From contig JAITQD010000120.1 of the NCBI GenBank assembly GCA_031289095.1, positions 1-39,432 on the forward strand: DNA of 39,432 bases. The letters run 5' to 3'. A model generated the notes under the pieces. That model did not search any database. It saw only the letters and a list, made by a program, of their open reading frames with translations, and was not told where the DNA came from. Shown one piece after another: positions 25,759-33,630 of the stretch; the stretch's first letter is position 1; each line of letters begins with the position of its first letter. Both the position numbers and the translations under genes were made by a program. This DNA is from Azoarcus sp. (lineage in GTDB: Bacteria > Pseudomonadota > Gammaproteobacteria > Burkholderiales > Rhodocyclaceae).

Positions 25759-26169
25759 CTACGCCCAGTTTTCCAGAATCAACGGCGCTTTTATCCGCTC
25801 GTAATGGCGCAGATTGTTGGTGACAAGCACCGCAGCTGCCGAAAGTGAATGGGCGGCGATCATCATGTCCAGTTCGCCAATGGGCTGGCCGGTGCTGATA
25901 AGCTGGTGGCGGATGTGGGCATAGCAGTCGGCGGCCTCGGCATCCCAGGGCAAGGTATGGACAATCCTGAGGAACTGGTGGACGGCTCTGTGCAGGCGAT
26001 GGTCGGCGGGGAGGCGTTGCAGCCCGTATTGCAACTCGGCGCGTGTCATTACCGAAATACAGGCCAAGGACGGTGCAAGGCTTGTCAGGCGGCGCTCAAC
26101 CGATGGCGATTTTCCCTTGATAAGGTAACTGGCGGTATCGGTATCCAGCATGTACAGCATGGCGATCAT
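25759..26169 (-). CDS. vapC: VapC-type PIN toxin (module 2)
   Basis: A protein of 136 residues. PIN acidic residues D9 (MLDTD), E45 (RAELQYG) and D101 (LDMMIAAHS) are present. The fourth site reads TNNLRHYERI, with His where many VapCs have Asp or Glu, so activity may be altered. It overlaps vapB by four bases, and the pair is convergent with higA. Confidence 0.9.
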   Translation of the reverse strand: MIAMLYMLDTDTASYLIKGKSPSVERRLTSLAPSLACISVMTRAELQYGLQRLPADHRLHRAVHQFLRIVHTLPWDAEAADCYAHIRHQLISTGQPIGELDMMIAAHSLSAAAVLVTNNLRHYERIKAPLILENWA

Positions 26170-26468
26170 TTCCCGTTCATGTCAGGTTGGGTCTCCTCAT
26201 CAAAAACACCCCGACCGGATGGCAAGACATTCAGCGGGCGTTCGGACATGAAGTCGTCGACCGCTTCACCGGATGCCTCAAGCGAATGCAGCAACTCGAA
26301 AAATTCGTTCCAGGCCTTGCCGCCCGGCCTGTTCGACAGCACAACATCACCCGTCGCGTCATCCCGCGAGGCATAGACTTCATCGCCTTCAAAGCGAAAT
26401 TCCGCTGGCAGACGCACCGCCTGACTGGCGCCGTTTTTGAACAACTTGGCAACACGCATTTCAATCAT
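26166..26468 (-). CDS. vapB: VapB-type AbrB-like antitoxin (module 2)
   Basis: A protein of 100 residues. MRVAKLFKNGASQAVRLPAEFRFEGDEVYASRDDATGDVVLSNRP is the swapped-hairpin AbrB fold typical of VapB. The C-terminal half is the toxin-binding tail. GGGAG nine bases before ATG 26468 decides the start. ATGA overlap with vapC. Confidence 0.92.
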   Translation of the reverse strand: MIEMRVAKLFKNGASQAVRLPAEFRFEGDEVYASRDDATGDVVLSNRPGGKAWNEFFELLHSLEASGEAVDDFMSERPLNVLPSGRGVFDEETQPDMNGK

Positions 26469-26488
26469 TCTGATCTCCCTTTTTTGAA

Positions 26489-26508
26489 ATATATACACGA
26501 GTATATAT
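26489..26508. promoter_or_regulatory. Palindromic operator of vapBC module 2
   Basis: Perfect 8-bp arms ATATATAC (26489-26496) and GTATATAT (26501-26508) around ACGA, 20 bases upstream of vapB. A typical VapBC autoregulation site and probable -10 region. Confidence 0.65.
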
Positions 26509-26627
26509 TATTACGGACAAAACACCAACATTTTGAACACGGGTCGAGCGCAATCCCCGCCAACCTTGCTCCCTCCGCCCGAAGCGACTAGACTAAGTTC
26601 AATAAACCAAGTCTGATGGAGCGCATC

Positions 26628-26873
26628 ATGCAAACCTACAACATCCACGAAGCCAAGACCCATCTTTCCCGACTGGTCGAAGCGGCTGCGCAGGGAGAAT
26701 CCTTTGTCATCGCCAAGGCAGGCAAACCGATGGTCAAGGTCATGGCGCTGGACACGCCGGAACCCGCACAAAAAAGGCGCATCGGGTTTTTGAAAGGGAA
26801 AATCCAGGTTCCTGATGATTTCGACACGCTGTATGCGGACGAAATCCTCGAACTTTTCGGGATCGAGAAATGA
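26628..26873 (+). CDS. Phd/YefM-family antitoxin
   Basis: A protein of 81 residues. MQTYNIHEAKTHLSRLVEAAAQGESFVIAKAGKPMVKVMAL is the standard Phd/YefM DNA-binding fold. The C-terminal part with LKGKIQVPDDFDTLYADEILELF is the segment that fills the active site of PIN toxins. The Met at 26628 fits the family start better than 26616. It overlaps the toxin gene by four bases. Confidence 0.92.
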   Translation: MQTYNIHEAKTHLSRLVEAAAQGESFVIAKAGKPMVKVMALDTPEPAQKRRIGFLKGKIQVPDDFDTLYADEILELFGIEK

Positions 26874-27271
26874 AATATCTGCTCGATACGCATTTGCTGA
26901 TCTGGGCAGTAACGGCGGATCGGCGCTTGTCAACAACGGCCAGCGCGCTGATTACCGACCCGGCGAACGAAATTTTTTTCAGCGTCTTGAGTCTTTGGGA
27001 AATCGCCATCAAACGCGGCCAGAACCGGAAGGATTTTCTCTATGAAGCAAGATCGGTGCGCCGGGAACTGCTCGACAACGGCTACCAGGAAATTCCCATC
27101 CTGAGCCAGCATGTCGTCGCCATCGACGCGCTGCCCCCGCTCCACAAAGACCCGTTCGACCGCCTGCTGGTCGCCCAGGCAATGGTCGAAGGCATTACCC
27201 TCCTGACCTCGGACGCCATCGTGGCAAAGTATCCCGGCCCGGTGCAGCAAGTCAATTTGTCGTCTTTCTGA
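26870..27271 (+). CDS. vapC: PIN-domain toxin paired with a Phd antitoxin
   Basis: A protein of 133 residues of the MKYLLDTHLLIWA PIN subfamily. Acidic residues D6, E44 (SLWEIAIK), D97 (DPFDRLLVAQA) and D115 (LLTSD) are present. It overlaps phd by four bases. Its last codons and stop overlap the NifA-type site of nifE (27258-27273), so the TA pair lies flush against the nifE control region. Confidence 0.93.
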   Translation: MKYLLDTHLLIWAVTADRRLSTTASALITDPANEIFFSVLSLWEIAIKRGQNRKDFLYEARSVRRELLDNGYQEIPILSQHVVAIDALPPLHKDPFDRLLVAQAMVEGITLLTSDAIVAKYPGPVQQVNLSSF

Positions 27272-27273
27272 CA
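27258..27273. promoter_or_regulatory. NifA-type activator site of nifE, inside the end of the toxin gene
   Basis: TGTCGTCTTTCTGACA fits TGT-N10-ACA. It overlaps the last codons and the stop codon (27269-27271) of the PIN toxin gene. The site is followed by an A/T-only-like stretch (27285-27305) and ends 49 bases before the -24 element. Confidence 0.72.
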
Positions 27274-27321
27274 ATCTCCGCAAAATAAAATATAAACAAA
27301 TAAAAACAGTCACTTAAAAAG

Positions 27322-27337
27322 TGGCGTAGCGCTTGCT
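27322..27337 (+). promoter_or_regulatory. Sigma-54 promoter of nifE
   Basis: TGGCGTAGCGCTTGCT, a full match to the -24/-12 consensus, 39 bases before the nifE start. It closely resembles the promoters of nafY and nifN. Confidence 0.85.
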
Positions 27338-27376
27338 TGAGTAAAAATCTCAGAAAACCGTCCTCGGGAGATTGTT

Positions 27377-28786
27377 ATGAAAGCCAGCGAAATCCAGGCG
27401 CTGCTCGATGAGCCGGCCTGTCGCCACAATCACAAGGAAAAATCCGGGTGTGCCCGGCCCAAACCGGGGTCGACGGCGGGCGGGTGCGCGTTTGACGGGG
27501 CGCAAATCGCGCTGCTGCCGATTGCCGATGTCGCGCACATCGTGCACGGGCCAATTGCCTGTTCGGGCAATGCCTGGGATAACCGGGGCGCGCGCTCCTC
27601 CGGCGTTGCGTTGTATCGCATTGGCATGACGACTGACCTTTCCGAGACTGATGTCATCATGGGACGTTCGGAAAAGCGACTGTTCCACGCCATCCGGCAG
27701 GCGGTGGAAAACCATCGTCCCGCCGCCGTGTTCGTCTATGCCACTTGCGTCACGGCCCTGATTGGCGACGATTTGGAAGCGATATGCAAGGCCGCCAGCG
27801 AACGTTGGAAAACGCCGGTGATTCCCATCGACGCTGCCGGGTTTTATGGCACCAAAAACCTCGGCAACCGGCTGGCGGGCGAAGCCATGCTGAAGTACGT
27901 CATCGGTACGGCGGAACCCGAACCCGCCCGTCCGCATCCGGCGGGCATTCCCACCTACGACGTGAGCCTGATCGGCGAATACAACATCGCGGGCGAATTC
28001 TGGAAAGTCGCGCCGCTCTTTGACGAACTCGGTCTGCGGATTCTCGGCACGCTGTCGGGCGACGCGCGGTTTTGCGAAGTACAGACCCTGCACCGCGCCA
28101 GGGTGACGATGGTGGTATGCGCCAAGGCGCTGTTGAACGTTGCCCGCAAATTACGGGAAAACTATGGCATTCCCTTTTTCGAGGGCAGCTTTTATGGGGT
28201 GCAGGACACCTCCAACGCCCTGCGCGATTTTGCCCGGATCATTGGTGACGCCGATCTGATGCGCCGCACGGAAGCCCTGATTGCCCGCGAGGAAACCCGA
28301 GCCAACGCCGCGCTCCAACCCTGGCGGGAACGCCTGAAGGGCAAGCGGGTATTGCTCTATACCGGCGGGGTCAAATCGTGGTCGATTGTGTCTGCCTTGC
28401 AGGATTTGGGCATGGTCGTGGTGGCGACAGGCACCAAAAAGTCCACCGAGGAAGACAAGGCCCGCATTCTTGAGTTGATGGGGCCAGAAGCCAAAATGAT
28501 CGACGACGGCAATCCCAGGGCGCTTCTTTCCGCCTACCGCAAATACCAGGCCGACATCCTGATCGCAGGCGGACGCAACCTCTATACCGCCCTGAAGGCG
28601 CGGATTCCTTTTCTGGACATCAATCAGGAGCGCGAATTCGGCTACGCTGGCTACGAGGGCATGACAGAACTGGCGAAACAATTGGCGCTTTCCATCGAAA
28701 GCCCGGTCTGGAAAGCTGTCCGCACCCCCGCCCCCTGGGCGCTGGAAAAGAGGGCTGCGGTGGAGGGTGACGCGCTGGCGGCTTGA
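27377..28786 (+). CDS. nifE: NifE, FeMo-cofactor assembly scaffold alpha subunit
   Basis: A protein of 469 residues; NifE and NifN form the tetramer on which NifB-co is converted to FeMo-cofactor. Cluster ligands C37 (GGCAFDG), C62 (HGPIACSGN) and C124 ([12 protein letters not shown]) match Azotobacter NifE numbering. [10 protein letters not shown] and the C-terminal [12 protein letters not shown] are family blocks. GGGAG precedes the start. Unlike most diazotrophs, nifE is separated from nifN by about 1 kb holding a vapBC pair. Confidence 0.97.
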   Translation: MKASEIQALLDEPACRHNHKEKSGCARPKPGSTAGGCAFDGAQIALLPIADVAHIVHGPIACSGNAWDNRGARSSGVALYRIGMTTDLSETDVIMGRSEKRLFHAIRQAVENHRPAAVFVYATCVTALIGDDLEAICKAASERWKTPVIPIDAAGFYGTKNLGNRLAGEAMLKYVIGTAEPEPARPHPAGIPTYDVSLIGEYNIAGEFWKVAPLFDELGLRILGTLSGDARFCEVQTLHRARVTMVVCAKALLNVARKLRENYGIPFFEGSFYGVQDTSNALRDFARIIGDADLMRRTEALIAREETRANAALQPWRERLKGKRVLLYTGGVKSWSIVSALQDLGMVVVATGTKKSTEEDKARILELMGPEAKMIDDGNPRALLSAYRKYQADILIAGGRNLYTALKARIPFLDINQEREFGYAGYEGMTELAKQLALSIESPVWKAVRTPAPWALEKRAAVEGDALAA

Positions 28787-28794
28787 GGAGTGGA

Positions 28795-28817
28795 GTGAAA
28801 GCGGCTCGCCGCTTCAC
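28795..28817. terminator. Hairpin after nifE
   Basis: GTGAAAGCGGC/GCCGCTTCAC with one bulge and a 2-base loop, nine bases after the nifE stop. There is no T-run, so it may slow or stabilise the transcript end rather than terminate by itself. Confidence 0.35.
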
Positions 28818-28871
28818 GAAATGGTGCTGCGTGTGAGGTCAGGCACGATGGCGGGACGCAGACGCGGGTAT

Positions 28872-29273
28872 TCAGGAGTCCAGCCAATTCTCGATAGAAA
28901 GATCGGGATACTTGATGAAGTCTTTCACGTTGTTGGTTACGAGCGTGATCTGCAAAGCGACGGCATGTGCCGCAATCAGCTTGTCGAGGTGGTCTGTCTT
29001 GCGCTCGCGGGTTGCCATGCGGATGGGGGCATAGGCAATGCCTGCCATCGCATCAAAGGGTGCAACCGGAACGTCTTCAACCAGCATGGCCAGATGGGCG
29101 TGTTCGCGCTCCGGGGCAGCACAGGCGGCAATGCCGTATTGCAGTTCGGCGTAAGTGATCGCCGACATCACCACATCACCTACATAGCATTGTGCGAAAC
29201 GTCGTGCGACCACTTCCGGCTGATGCTTCATCAGGTAAATGCACATATTGGTATCGAGCATGTAGCGCGGCAT
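28872..29273 (-). CDS. vapC: VapC-type PIN toxin (module 3)
   Basis: A protein of 133 residues with D7 (MLDTN), E43 (YAELQYG), D97 (LDKLIAAHA) and D118 (TNNVKDF). It overlaps the vapB stop by one base (TGATG). The pair sits on the minus strand between nifE and nifN. Confidence 0.94.
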   Translation of the reverse strand: MPRYMLDTNMCIYLMKHQPEVVARRFAQCYVGDVVMSAITYAELQYGIAACAAPEREHAHLAMLVEDVPVAPFDAMAGIAYAPIRMATRERKTDHLDKLIAAHAVALQITLVTNNVKDFIKYPDLSIENWLDS

Positions 29274-29506
29274 CAGAGGGTTTCCCTTTCGGTTTGCCCT
29301 TGTTCGTCGCGCCCTTCGACCTTGATGTCTTGGGAAAAACGAGCGAATTTTTCCAGTACGCCCGCAAGCGAACGATGAACAGGGCGAATCCTGATTTCGT
29401 CTCCATTGCGCTCAATTTCAAGATCCATGTCCGTACGCTCATAGGCCAGATCAGCAGGAATGCGAACCGCTTGCGAATTGCCGTTTTTGAAAGCGCGCGT
29501 CAACAT
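29273..29506 (-). CDS. vapB: VapB-type AbrB-like antitoxin (module 3)
   Basis: A protein of 77 residues: MLTRAFKNGNSQAVRIPADLAYERTDMDLEIERNGDEIRIRP is the AbrB-type DNA-binding fold, followed by a toxin-binding tail. AGAGG eight bases upstream supports ATG 29506; a TTG two codons earlier is an alternative. Confidence 0.93.
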   Translation of the reverse strand: MLTRAFKNGNSQAVRIPADLAYERTDMDLEIERNGDEIRIRPVHRSLAGVLEKFARFSQDIKVEGRDEQGQTERETL

Positions 29507-29533
29507 GGGCAAACCTCTTGTCTTTGGATGTAC

Positions 29534-29547
29534 AACGTATGTACGTT
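29534..29547. promoter_or_regulatory. Palindromic operator of vapBC module 3
   Basis: AACGTA-TG-TACGTT, with perfect 6-bp arms, overlaps two TGTAC direct repeats (29530-29544), 28 bases upstream of vapB. A likely autoregulation site. Confidence 0.5.
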
Positions 29548-29715
29548 AGTCCATTCTAAAGCGACCGTCAAGATGCCGACGGCTCGCAAGGATTTCAGGA
29601 GGAAGAAGTGGGGCTTTTTTGCTTGAGACGGGTTGAGCGCAATCCCCGGCCTTCAGCCAAGGAGTGAGATCGTTGCGCTCTCCCGTTCATTGGAGAACAG
29701 TGGACGCCTTCCCAA

Positions 29716-29731
29716 TGTTGCGTTTGCGACA
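29716..29731. promoter_or_regulatory. NifA-type activator site of nifN
   Basis: TGTTGCGTTTGCGACA fits TGT-N10-ACA and ends 46 bases before the -24 element of the nifN promoter. Confidence 0.72.
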
Positions 29732-29746
29732 ACGCAATGTTGTCGA

Positions 29747-29792
29747 TAAATCAATATAAAACAATGGTTTGATGAGTGGCGCGGCTCTTGCT
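29747..29792 (+). promoter_or_regulatory. AT-rich module and sigma-54 promoter of nifN
   Basis: TGGCGCGGCTCTTGCT at 29777-29792 is a full -24/-12 match. The AT-rich 19-mer TAAATCAATATAAAACAAT (29747-29765) lies 11 bases before it. Both elements differ by one base each from those of nafY, with the same spacing. Confidence 0.83.
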
Positions 29793-29815
29793 TGTGTCGG
29801 TGTGTTTTCCCGCGA

Positions 29816-31204
29816 ATGTCACAAATCATGGTCGCGCCTTCCAAGCCGCTTGTCGTCAATCCCTTGAAATCCAGCCAGCCTTTGGGCGCGGCGCTGGCCT
29901 TTCTGGGGCTGGCGCGCGCCATGCCGCTGATGCACGGTTCGCAGGGCTGCACGGCGTTCGGCAAGGTGTTTTTCGTGCGCCATTTCCGTGAGCCGATTCC
30001 CTTGCAAACCACGGCGATGGATCAGGTTTCCACCATCATGGGCGCGGACGGGAACATCGTCGAGGCGCTGCGGGCTTTGTCGGAAAAAAACAGTCCCGAT
30101 GTCATCGGGCTGCTCACGACCGGCCTTTCGGAAACCCAGGGCGTGGATATTCGTCGCGTCCTCCATGGTTTTCGCGCCGAGCATCCGGAATATGACCCTG
30201 TTGCCGTCGTGCCGGTGAATACGCCGGATTTTCTCGGCTGTCTGGAAACCGGCTTCGCGCTGGCCGTGGAGGCCATCATCGAGACGCTGACGCCGGAAAG
30301 CCAACATCCGGGTCGCCGCCCCCGGCAGGTGAATGTGCTGGCTTCCAGCATGTTGACGCCGGGCGACATTGAGGCCGTGAAGGAATGGGTGGAGGCGTTC
30401 GGACTGTGTCCCGTCGTGCTGCCCGACATTGCCGATTCGCTGGATGGACATCTGATTCCTGCGGAATTTTCGGCGCTCACCCTGGGAGGCACGCCGCGCG
30501 CAGATGTCGCTGCGATGGGCGAATCCATCGCCACGCTGGTGATCGGGCCATCGCTTGCGAAGGCGGCGGCGTGCCTGAAGGCGCGTACCGGCGTGCCCGA
30601 TTTTCATTTTCCCGGCCTCATGGGGCTGGCGGCCTGTGACGCATTCACCCAGACGCTGGCGCAAATCTCCGGCCAGCCGGTTCCCCAAAAAGTGGTGCGC
30701 CAGCGCGACCAGCTTCAGGACGCGATGGTGGATAGCCACTTCATGCTCGGCTTCGCGCGGTTGGCGCTGGCCGCCGACCCGGATTTGCTTTGTATGCTCA
30801 GTGAATTTTTACAAGGCATGGGCGCGGAGCTTGTCGCCGCTGTCTCGCCGGTGAGATCGGACGCTTTCGACACCCTGGAAATGCCGGTGACGGTGGGCGA
30901 TCTGGAAGATCTGGAACATCTGGCGCGCAGCCATGACGCGCAACTTGTCATTACCAATTCCCACGGCGTGGAGACGGCGCGGCGTCTCGACCTGCCGCTC
31001 TTGCGCGCCGGTTTTCCCCAATACGACTGGGTAGGCGGCTACGCCCGCACCTGGGTGGGCTATCGCGGTTCGCGGCAAGCCCTGTTCGACCTCGCCAATC
31101 TTTTGCAGTCCCGACACCATGACCCCAAACCCTATTCATCCCTGTACTGGCAAAACGGCCCCCGCGCCCACGCCGGGACGGCGGCTGATGCTTGTCCGCA
31201 CTGA
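29816..31204 (+). CDS. nifN: NifN, FeMo-cofactor assembly scaffold beta subunit
   Basis: A protein of 462 residues and partner of NifE. The N-terminal block [59 protein letters not shown] is characteristic, with the cluster Cys in HGSQGC (C45). The start is uncertain: ATG 29816 lies very near the expected transcription start, and ATG 29828 (MVAPSKP) is the alternative; neither has a good ribosome site. It is the first gene of nifN-nifX-rseC-like-DUF683-fdxB and overlaps nifX by 17 bases. Confidence 0.95.
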   Translation: MSQIMVAPSKPLVVNPLKSSQPLGAALAFLGLARAMPLMHGSQGCTAFGKVFFVRHFREPIPLQTTAMDQVSTIMGADGNIVEALRALSEKNSPDVIGLLTTGLSETQGVDIRRVLHGFRAEHPEYDPVAVVPVNTPDFLGCLETGFALAVEAIIETLTPESQHPGRRPRQVNVLASSMLTPGDIEAVKEWVEAFGLCPVVLPDIADSLDGHLIPAEFSALTLGGTPRADVAAMGESIATLVIGPSLAKAAACLKARTGVPDFHFPGLMGLAACDAFTQTLAQISGQPVPQKVVRQRDQLQDAMVDSHFMLGFARLALAADPDLLCMLSEFLQGMGAELVAAVSPVRSDAFDTLEMPVTVGDLEDLEHLARSHDAQLVITNSHGVETARRLDLPLLRAGFPQYDWVGGYARTWVGYRGSRQALFDLANLLQSRHHDPKPYSSLYWQNGPRAHAGTAADACPH

Positions 31205-31646
31205 ACCTGCGCCCGAGATCATGCTCAAAGTCGCCTTTGCTTCCGATAACCGTGTCCGCGTCAATCTGCATTTCGGCTCGGCGACGGCCTTCGTTCTCTA
31301 CGATGTCACGCCCATCGACGCCACCTTGAGCGGCGTCGGCGAATTTTCCGGGGAAGCGATGGATGGCAATGAAAACAAGCTCCTCGCCAAAGTGGATTTT
31401 CTCACCGGATGCGATGCGGTGTTCGTGCACGCCATTGGCGCTTCCGCCATCAAACAATTGCTCGGTAAAGGCATACAGCCGGTTCGGGTAGAGGCGATGG
31501 ACACCATCGACGATCTATTGCGTGAAATTCGCGCCGGCATGAGAGAAGGCGGCGCGCCCTGGATCGAGCGTGCGTTGGCGGCGCGCGCCAAAGCCGCCCA
31601 CCCGGATCGCTTTGCCGCGATGGACGCGGAAGGTTGGGACGCATGA
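31188..31646 (+). CDS. nifX: NifX, cofactor-precursor carrier
   Basis: A protein of 152 residues that binds NifB-co or VK-cluster during transfer to NifEN. The family core [29 protein letters not shown] carries the H-F-G-S loop, and the C-terminus ([17 protein letters not shown]) is typical. ATG 31188 overlaps nifN by 17 bases and gives an N-terminal extension seen in other NifX; ATG 31221 is the core start. The stop overlaps the next gene by four bases (ATGA). Confidence 0.93.
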   Translation: MLVRTEPAPEIMLKVAFASDNRVRVNLHFGSATAFVLYDVTPIDATLSGVGEFSGEAMDGNENKLLAKVDFLTGCDAVFVHAIGASAIKQLLGKGIQPVRVEAMDTIDDLLREIRAGMREGGAPWIERALAARAKAAHPDRFAAMDAEGWDA

Positions 31647-32098
31647 CGCAATCGCCTGCCTCCCTCGCTCACGCCACGGTGATTTCCGTCAACGGCGGCG
31701 TAGCTACGGTGCGGCTGAATCCGCAAGGGAGCGGCTGCGGTGGCTGCGCCCACGGCAGCGCCTGTGGCATTGGCCGTCTGGCCGTCCGGCGCGACGTGCG
31801 GCTGGAAGTGGATGCGCCCTCCGGTTTGCGGGCGGGCGATCCAGTTGGTCTCGCCACGGCAGAGGGCGGCCTCTTTTTGCTCGCCCTGCTGGGCTATGTG
31901 TTTCCCGCCTTCGCCATTTTTCTGGGCGCGGCACTGGGGCAATACGGTTTCGGCGGCGACGGCCCCGCAGCCCTGTGCGCCCTCATTTTTTTTCTGCTGG
32001 CGCTGGGTGCGGCGCGGCTTGCTGTCGCCCGTCGCCCTGGCCTTTGTTCTATTTCCCTCATTCCCTTTTCCGATACGGAGCCTTGCCATGAGTACTGA
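31643..32098 (+). CDS. RseC/MucC-family membrane protein inside the nifX operon
   Basis: A protein of 151 residues. The N-terminal cytoplasmic domain holds the Cys-rich loop G-C-G-G-C-x5-C (SGCGGCAHGSACGIG, about residues 30-44), and two membrane helices follow (about 80-100 and 108-128). This is the RseC/MucC layout; in E. coli RseC works with the Rsx/Rnf complex to keep SoxR reduced. Coupled to nifX (ATGA), it overlaps the DUF683 gene by 11 bases. A redox role linked to the neighbouring Rnf complex is inferred from family and context. Confidence 0.8.
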   Translation: MTQSPASLAHATVISVNGGVATVRLNPQGSGCGGCAHGSACGIGRLAVRRDVRLEVDAPSGLRAGDPVGLATAEGGLFLLALLGYVFPAFAIFLGAALGQYGFGGDGPAALCALIFFLLALGAARLAVARRPGLCSISLIPFSDTEPCHEY

Positions 32099-32543
32099 AA
32101 TTTCCCCGATCTTTGAAACCGATTTCATCAAGGAAATGGTGCGCCAGATGCGCGCCGTAGATACCTACGGCATCTGTAATGGCTGGTCTCCCGAAAAAAT
32201 CCTCGATCCCTTTGTGCTGACGAAGGAAAAAAAGGCGGAAATCCCGCTCGTCGGCGATCCGGACGAAGAAACCATTTCCCGGGTGAAATGCCTCTACAAC
32301 GCCATTTCCGTGCTGATCGAAAAGGAATGCAAGCTGATGGCCGTGCCGCTGGTGCATTTGACCCATGAAGGTTTTGGCCGCGCCCTGATTACCGTGGGCA
32401 AGCTGGTGGTCGCCGATAAAACCCTGCGCGACGTGCACCGCTTCGGCTTCACGAGCCTCTCCAAGATGAAGGATGAGGCCGACAAGCTCCTTTCCGTGGC
32501 GCTGGAACGCATCGGCAATTACCCGGAAGCTGCGGGTCTGTAA
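32088..32543 (+). CDS. NifX-associated protein (DUF683)
   Basis: A protein of 151 residues of the DUF683 nif family: ETDFIKEMVRQMRAVDTYGICNGWSPEKILDPFVLTKEKK at the N-terminus and LTHEGFGRALITVGKLVVADKTLRDVHRFGF at the C-terminus are characteristic. It is found behind nifX in most proteobacterial diazotrophs and its exact role is unknown. The start overlaps the rseC-like gene by 11 bases; a CGGAG-like site lies nearby. Confidence 0.93.
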   Translation: MSTEISPIFETDFIKEMVRQMRAVDTYGICNGWSPEKILDPFVLTKEKKAEIPLVGDPDEETISRVKCLYNAISVLIEKECKLMAVPLVHLTHEGFGRALITVGKLVVADKTLRDVHRFGFTSLSKMKDEADKLLSVALERIGNYPEAAGL

Positions 32544-32592
32544 GGCGCGTCCACGACGGAAGAAAACAGAGTACTCAACAAAGGAGAACCGC

Positions 32593-32883
32593 ATGTCCCT
32601 TATCACCGGGCTGACCCTGGGCGGCATTGTCTGGACGCCTGAATTCGTTACCGCCATCAATCAGGACGACTGCATCGGCTGTGGCCGCTGTTTCAAGGTC
32701 TGTCCGCGCGATGTGCTCGATCTGATCGAAAAAGTCACCGACGATGACGACGACGATGACGATGGTGGAGATGCTTCCGTCATGAGCCTGAAAAATGCCG
32801 GGGATTGCATCGGCTGTGGCGCGTGCAACCGGGTTTGTCCCAAAAAATGCTACAGCTACGCGCCGTCTCCGGCGATGGCCTGA
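32593..32883 (+). CDS. fdxB: Ferredoxin III, nif-specific
   Basis: A protein of 96 residues. It has two [4Fe-4S] sites, C27-x2-C30-x2-C33-x3-C37-P and C72-x2-C75-x2-C78-x3-C82-P with an extra C86. They are separated by an acidic linker containing eight consecutive Asp (D50-D57). The N-terminal LTLGGIVWTPEFVTAIN and the position behind DUF683 match the nif-specific ferredoxin III family. AAGGAG at 32581-32586 sets the start. It is the last gene of the nifN operon. Confidence 0.94.
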   Translation: MSLITGLTLGGIVWTPEFVTAINQDDCIGCGRCFKVCPRDVLDLIEKVTDDDDDDDDGGDASVMSLKNAGDCIGCGACNRVCPKKCYSYAPSPAMA

Positions 32884-32968
32884 GCGGTTCGGAGCAATCC
32901 CGAATAAAGGCCGGAAACCCGGTAGGGGGGGCGCTGAAAAAACGACTATAAGCCTGGCGAAAAAGCGC

Positions 32969-33298
32969 CTACTCAAACAACTCTGAATGTGTGCCAACGC
33001 GCACGAAGACAACCATGCCGGTTTTCCCCCTGTCATTGAGCTTGTAGGCCAGCAGGAAATCGCCACCAATGTGGCACTCTCGATGCCCGTCCCAGTCTCC
33101 GCCCAACGGGTGATCGAGCCATTCAGGGCCGAGCGGGGCATCATTGGCGATTAGCAGCAGCATGGCTTCCTTGAGCCGGTTCATATCATACCGGGCAGAG
33201 TGCGATAACCGTTCCCAATCCTTGAGAAACGACTTTGCGTAATCTGCCGCACGCGGTAAAGCGGCGCGCTTACTTGCCGCTGTTTTTTTCGAGGTCAT
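32969..33298 (-). CDS. yafQ: YafQ-type mRNA interferase toxin
   Basis: A protein of 109 residues of the RelE superfamily, YafQ branch: FLKDWERLSHSARYDMNRLKEAMLLLIAND, then DHPLGGDWDGHRECHIGGDFLLAYKL, and the C-terminal VFVRVGTHSELF with its His. It cleaves mRNA in the ribosome. It overlaps the antitoxin by 29 bases, and the Met at 33298 was chosen as family-like start. It lies between the nifN and rnf units. Confidence 0.92.
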   Translation of the reverse strand: MTSKKTAASKRAALPRAADYAKSFLKDWERLSHSARYDMNRLKEAMLLLIANDAPLGPEWLDHPLGGDWDGHRECHIGGDFLLAYKLNDRGKTGMVVFVRVGTHSELFE

Positions 33299-33548
33299 CG
33301 AACAATGCAGTGGCTGTTGCAAAACGTGCTTGGTGTGTACGGACAAGCTCGTCGGCTTCTTTCATTGCAACGAGCGTTTCAGCATTGGGCACTTTGAGCG
33401 TAAAAGGCAACTGCTTTTCAGCGGCCACGCGCATCAAAAAAACACGCACGGCATCAGAGACGGAAAGACCCATTGCGGCCAATGCCTCGGCAGCTTGTGT
33501 TTTGACCTGCTCGTTCACACGAACATGAACCATTGTCATAGCAGCCAT
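33270..33548 (-). CDS. dinJ: DinJ/RelB-family antitoxin
   Basis: A protein of 92 residues. MVHVRVNEQVKTQAAEALAAMGLSVSDAVRVFLMRVAAEKQLPF is the ribbon-helix-helix block of RelB/DinJ antitoxins. The C-terminus (RTHQARFATATALFDDLEKN) binds the toxin. GGAG six bases upstream favours ATG 33548 over 33551; Met codons at 33539 and 33533 are also possible. Confidence 0.92.
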   Translation of the reverse strand: MAAMTMVHVRVNEQVKTQAAEALAAMGLSVSDAVRVFLMRVAAEKQLPFTLKVPNAETLVAMKEADELVRTHQARFATATALFDDLEKNSGK

Positions 33549-33572
33549 CATTGTCTCCGTTGCATAGATTGA

Positions 33573-33585
33573 GATACATTGTATC
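33573..33585. promoter_or_regulatory. Palindromic operator of dinJ-yafQ
   Basis: GATAC-ATT-GTATC, perfect 5-bp arms, 24 bases upstream of dinJ. Placement suits autorepression by the DinJ-YafQ complex. Confidence 0.5.
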
Positions 33586-33630
33586 GCGCTTGTTTGCAAC
33601 CGGCAAGATGGGCGCCGAACCCGAAGTCCC

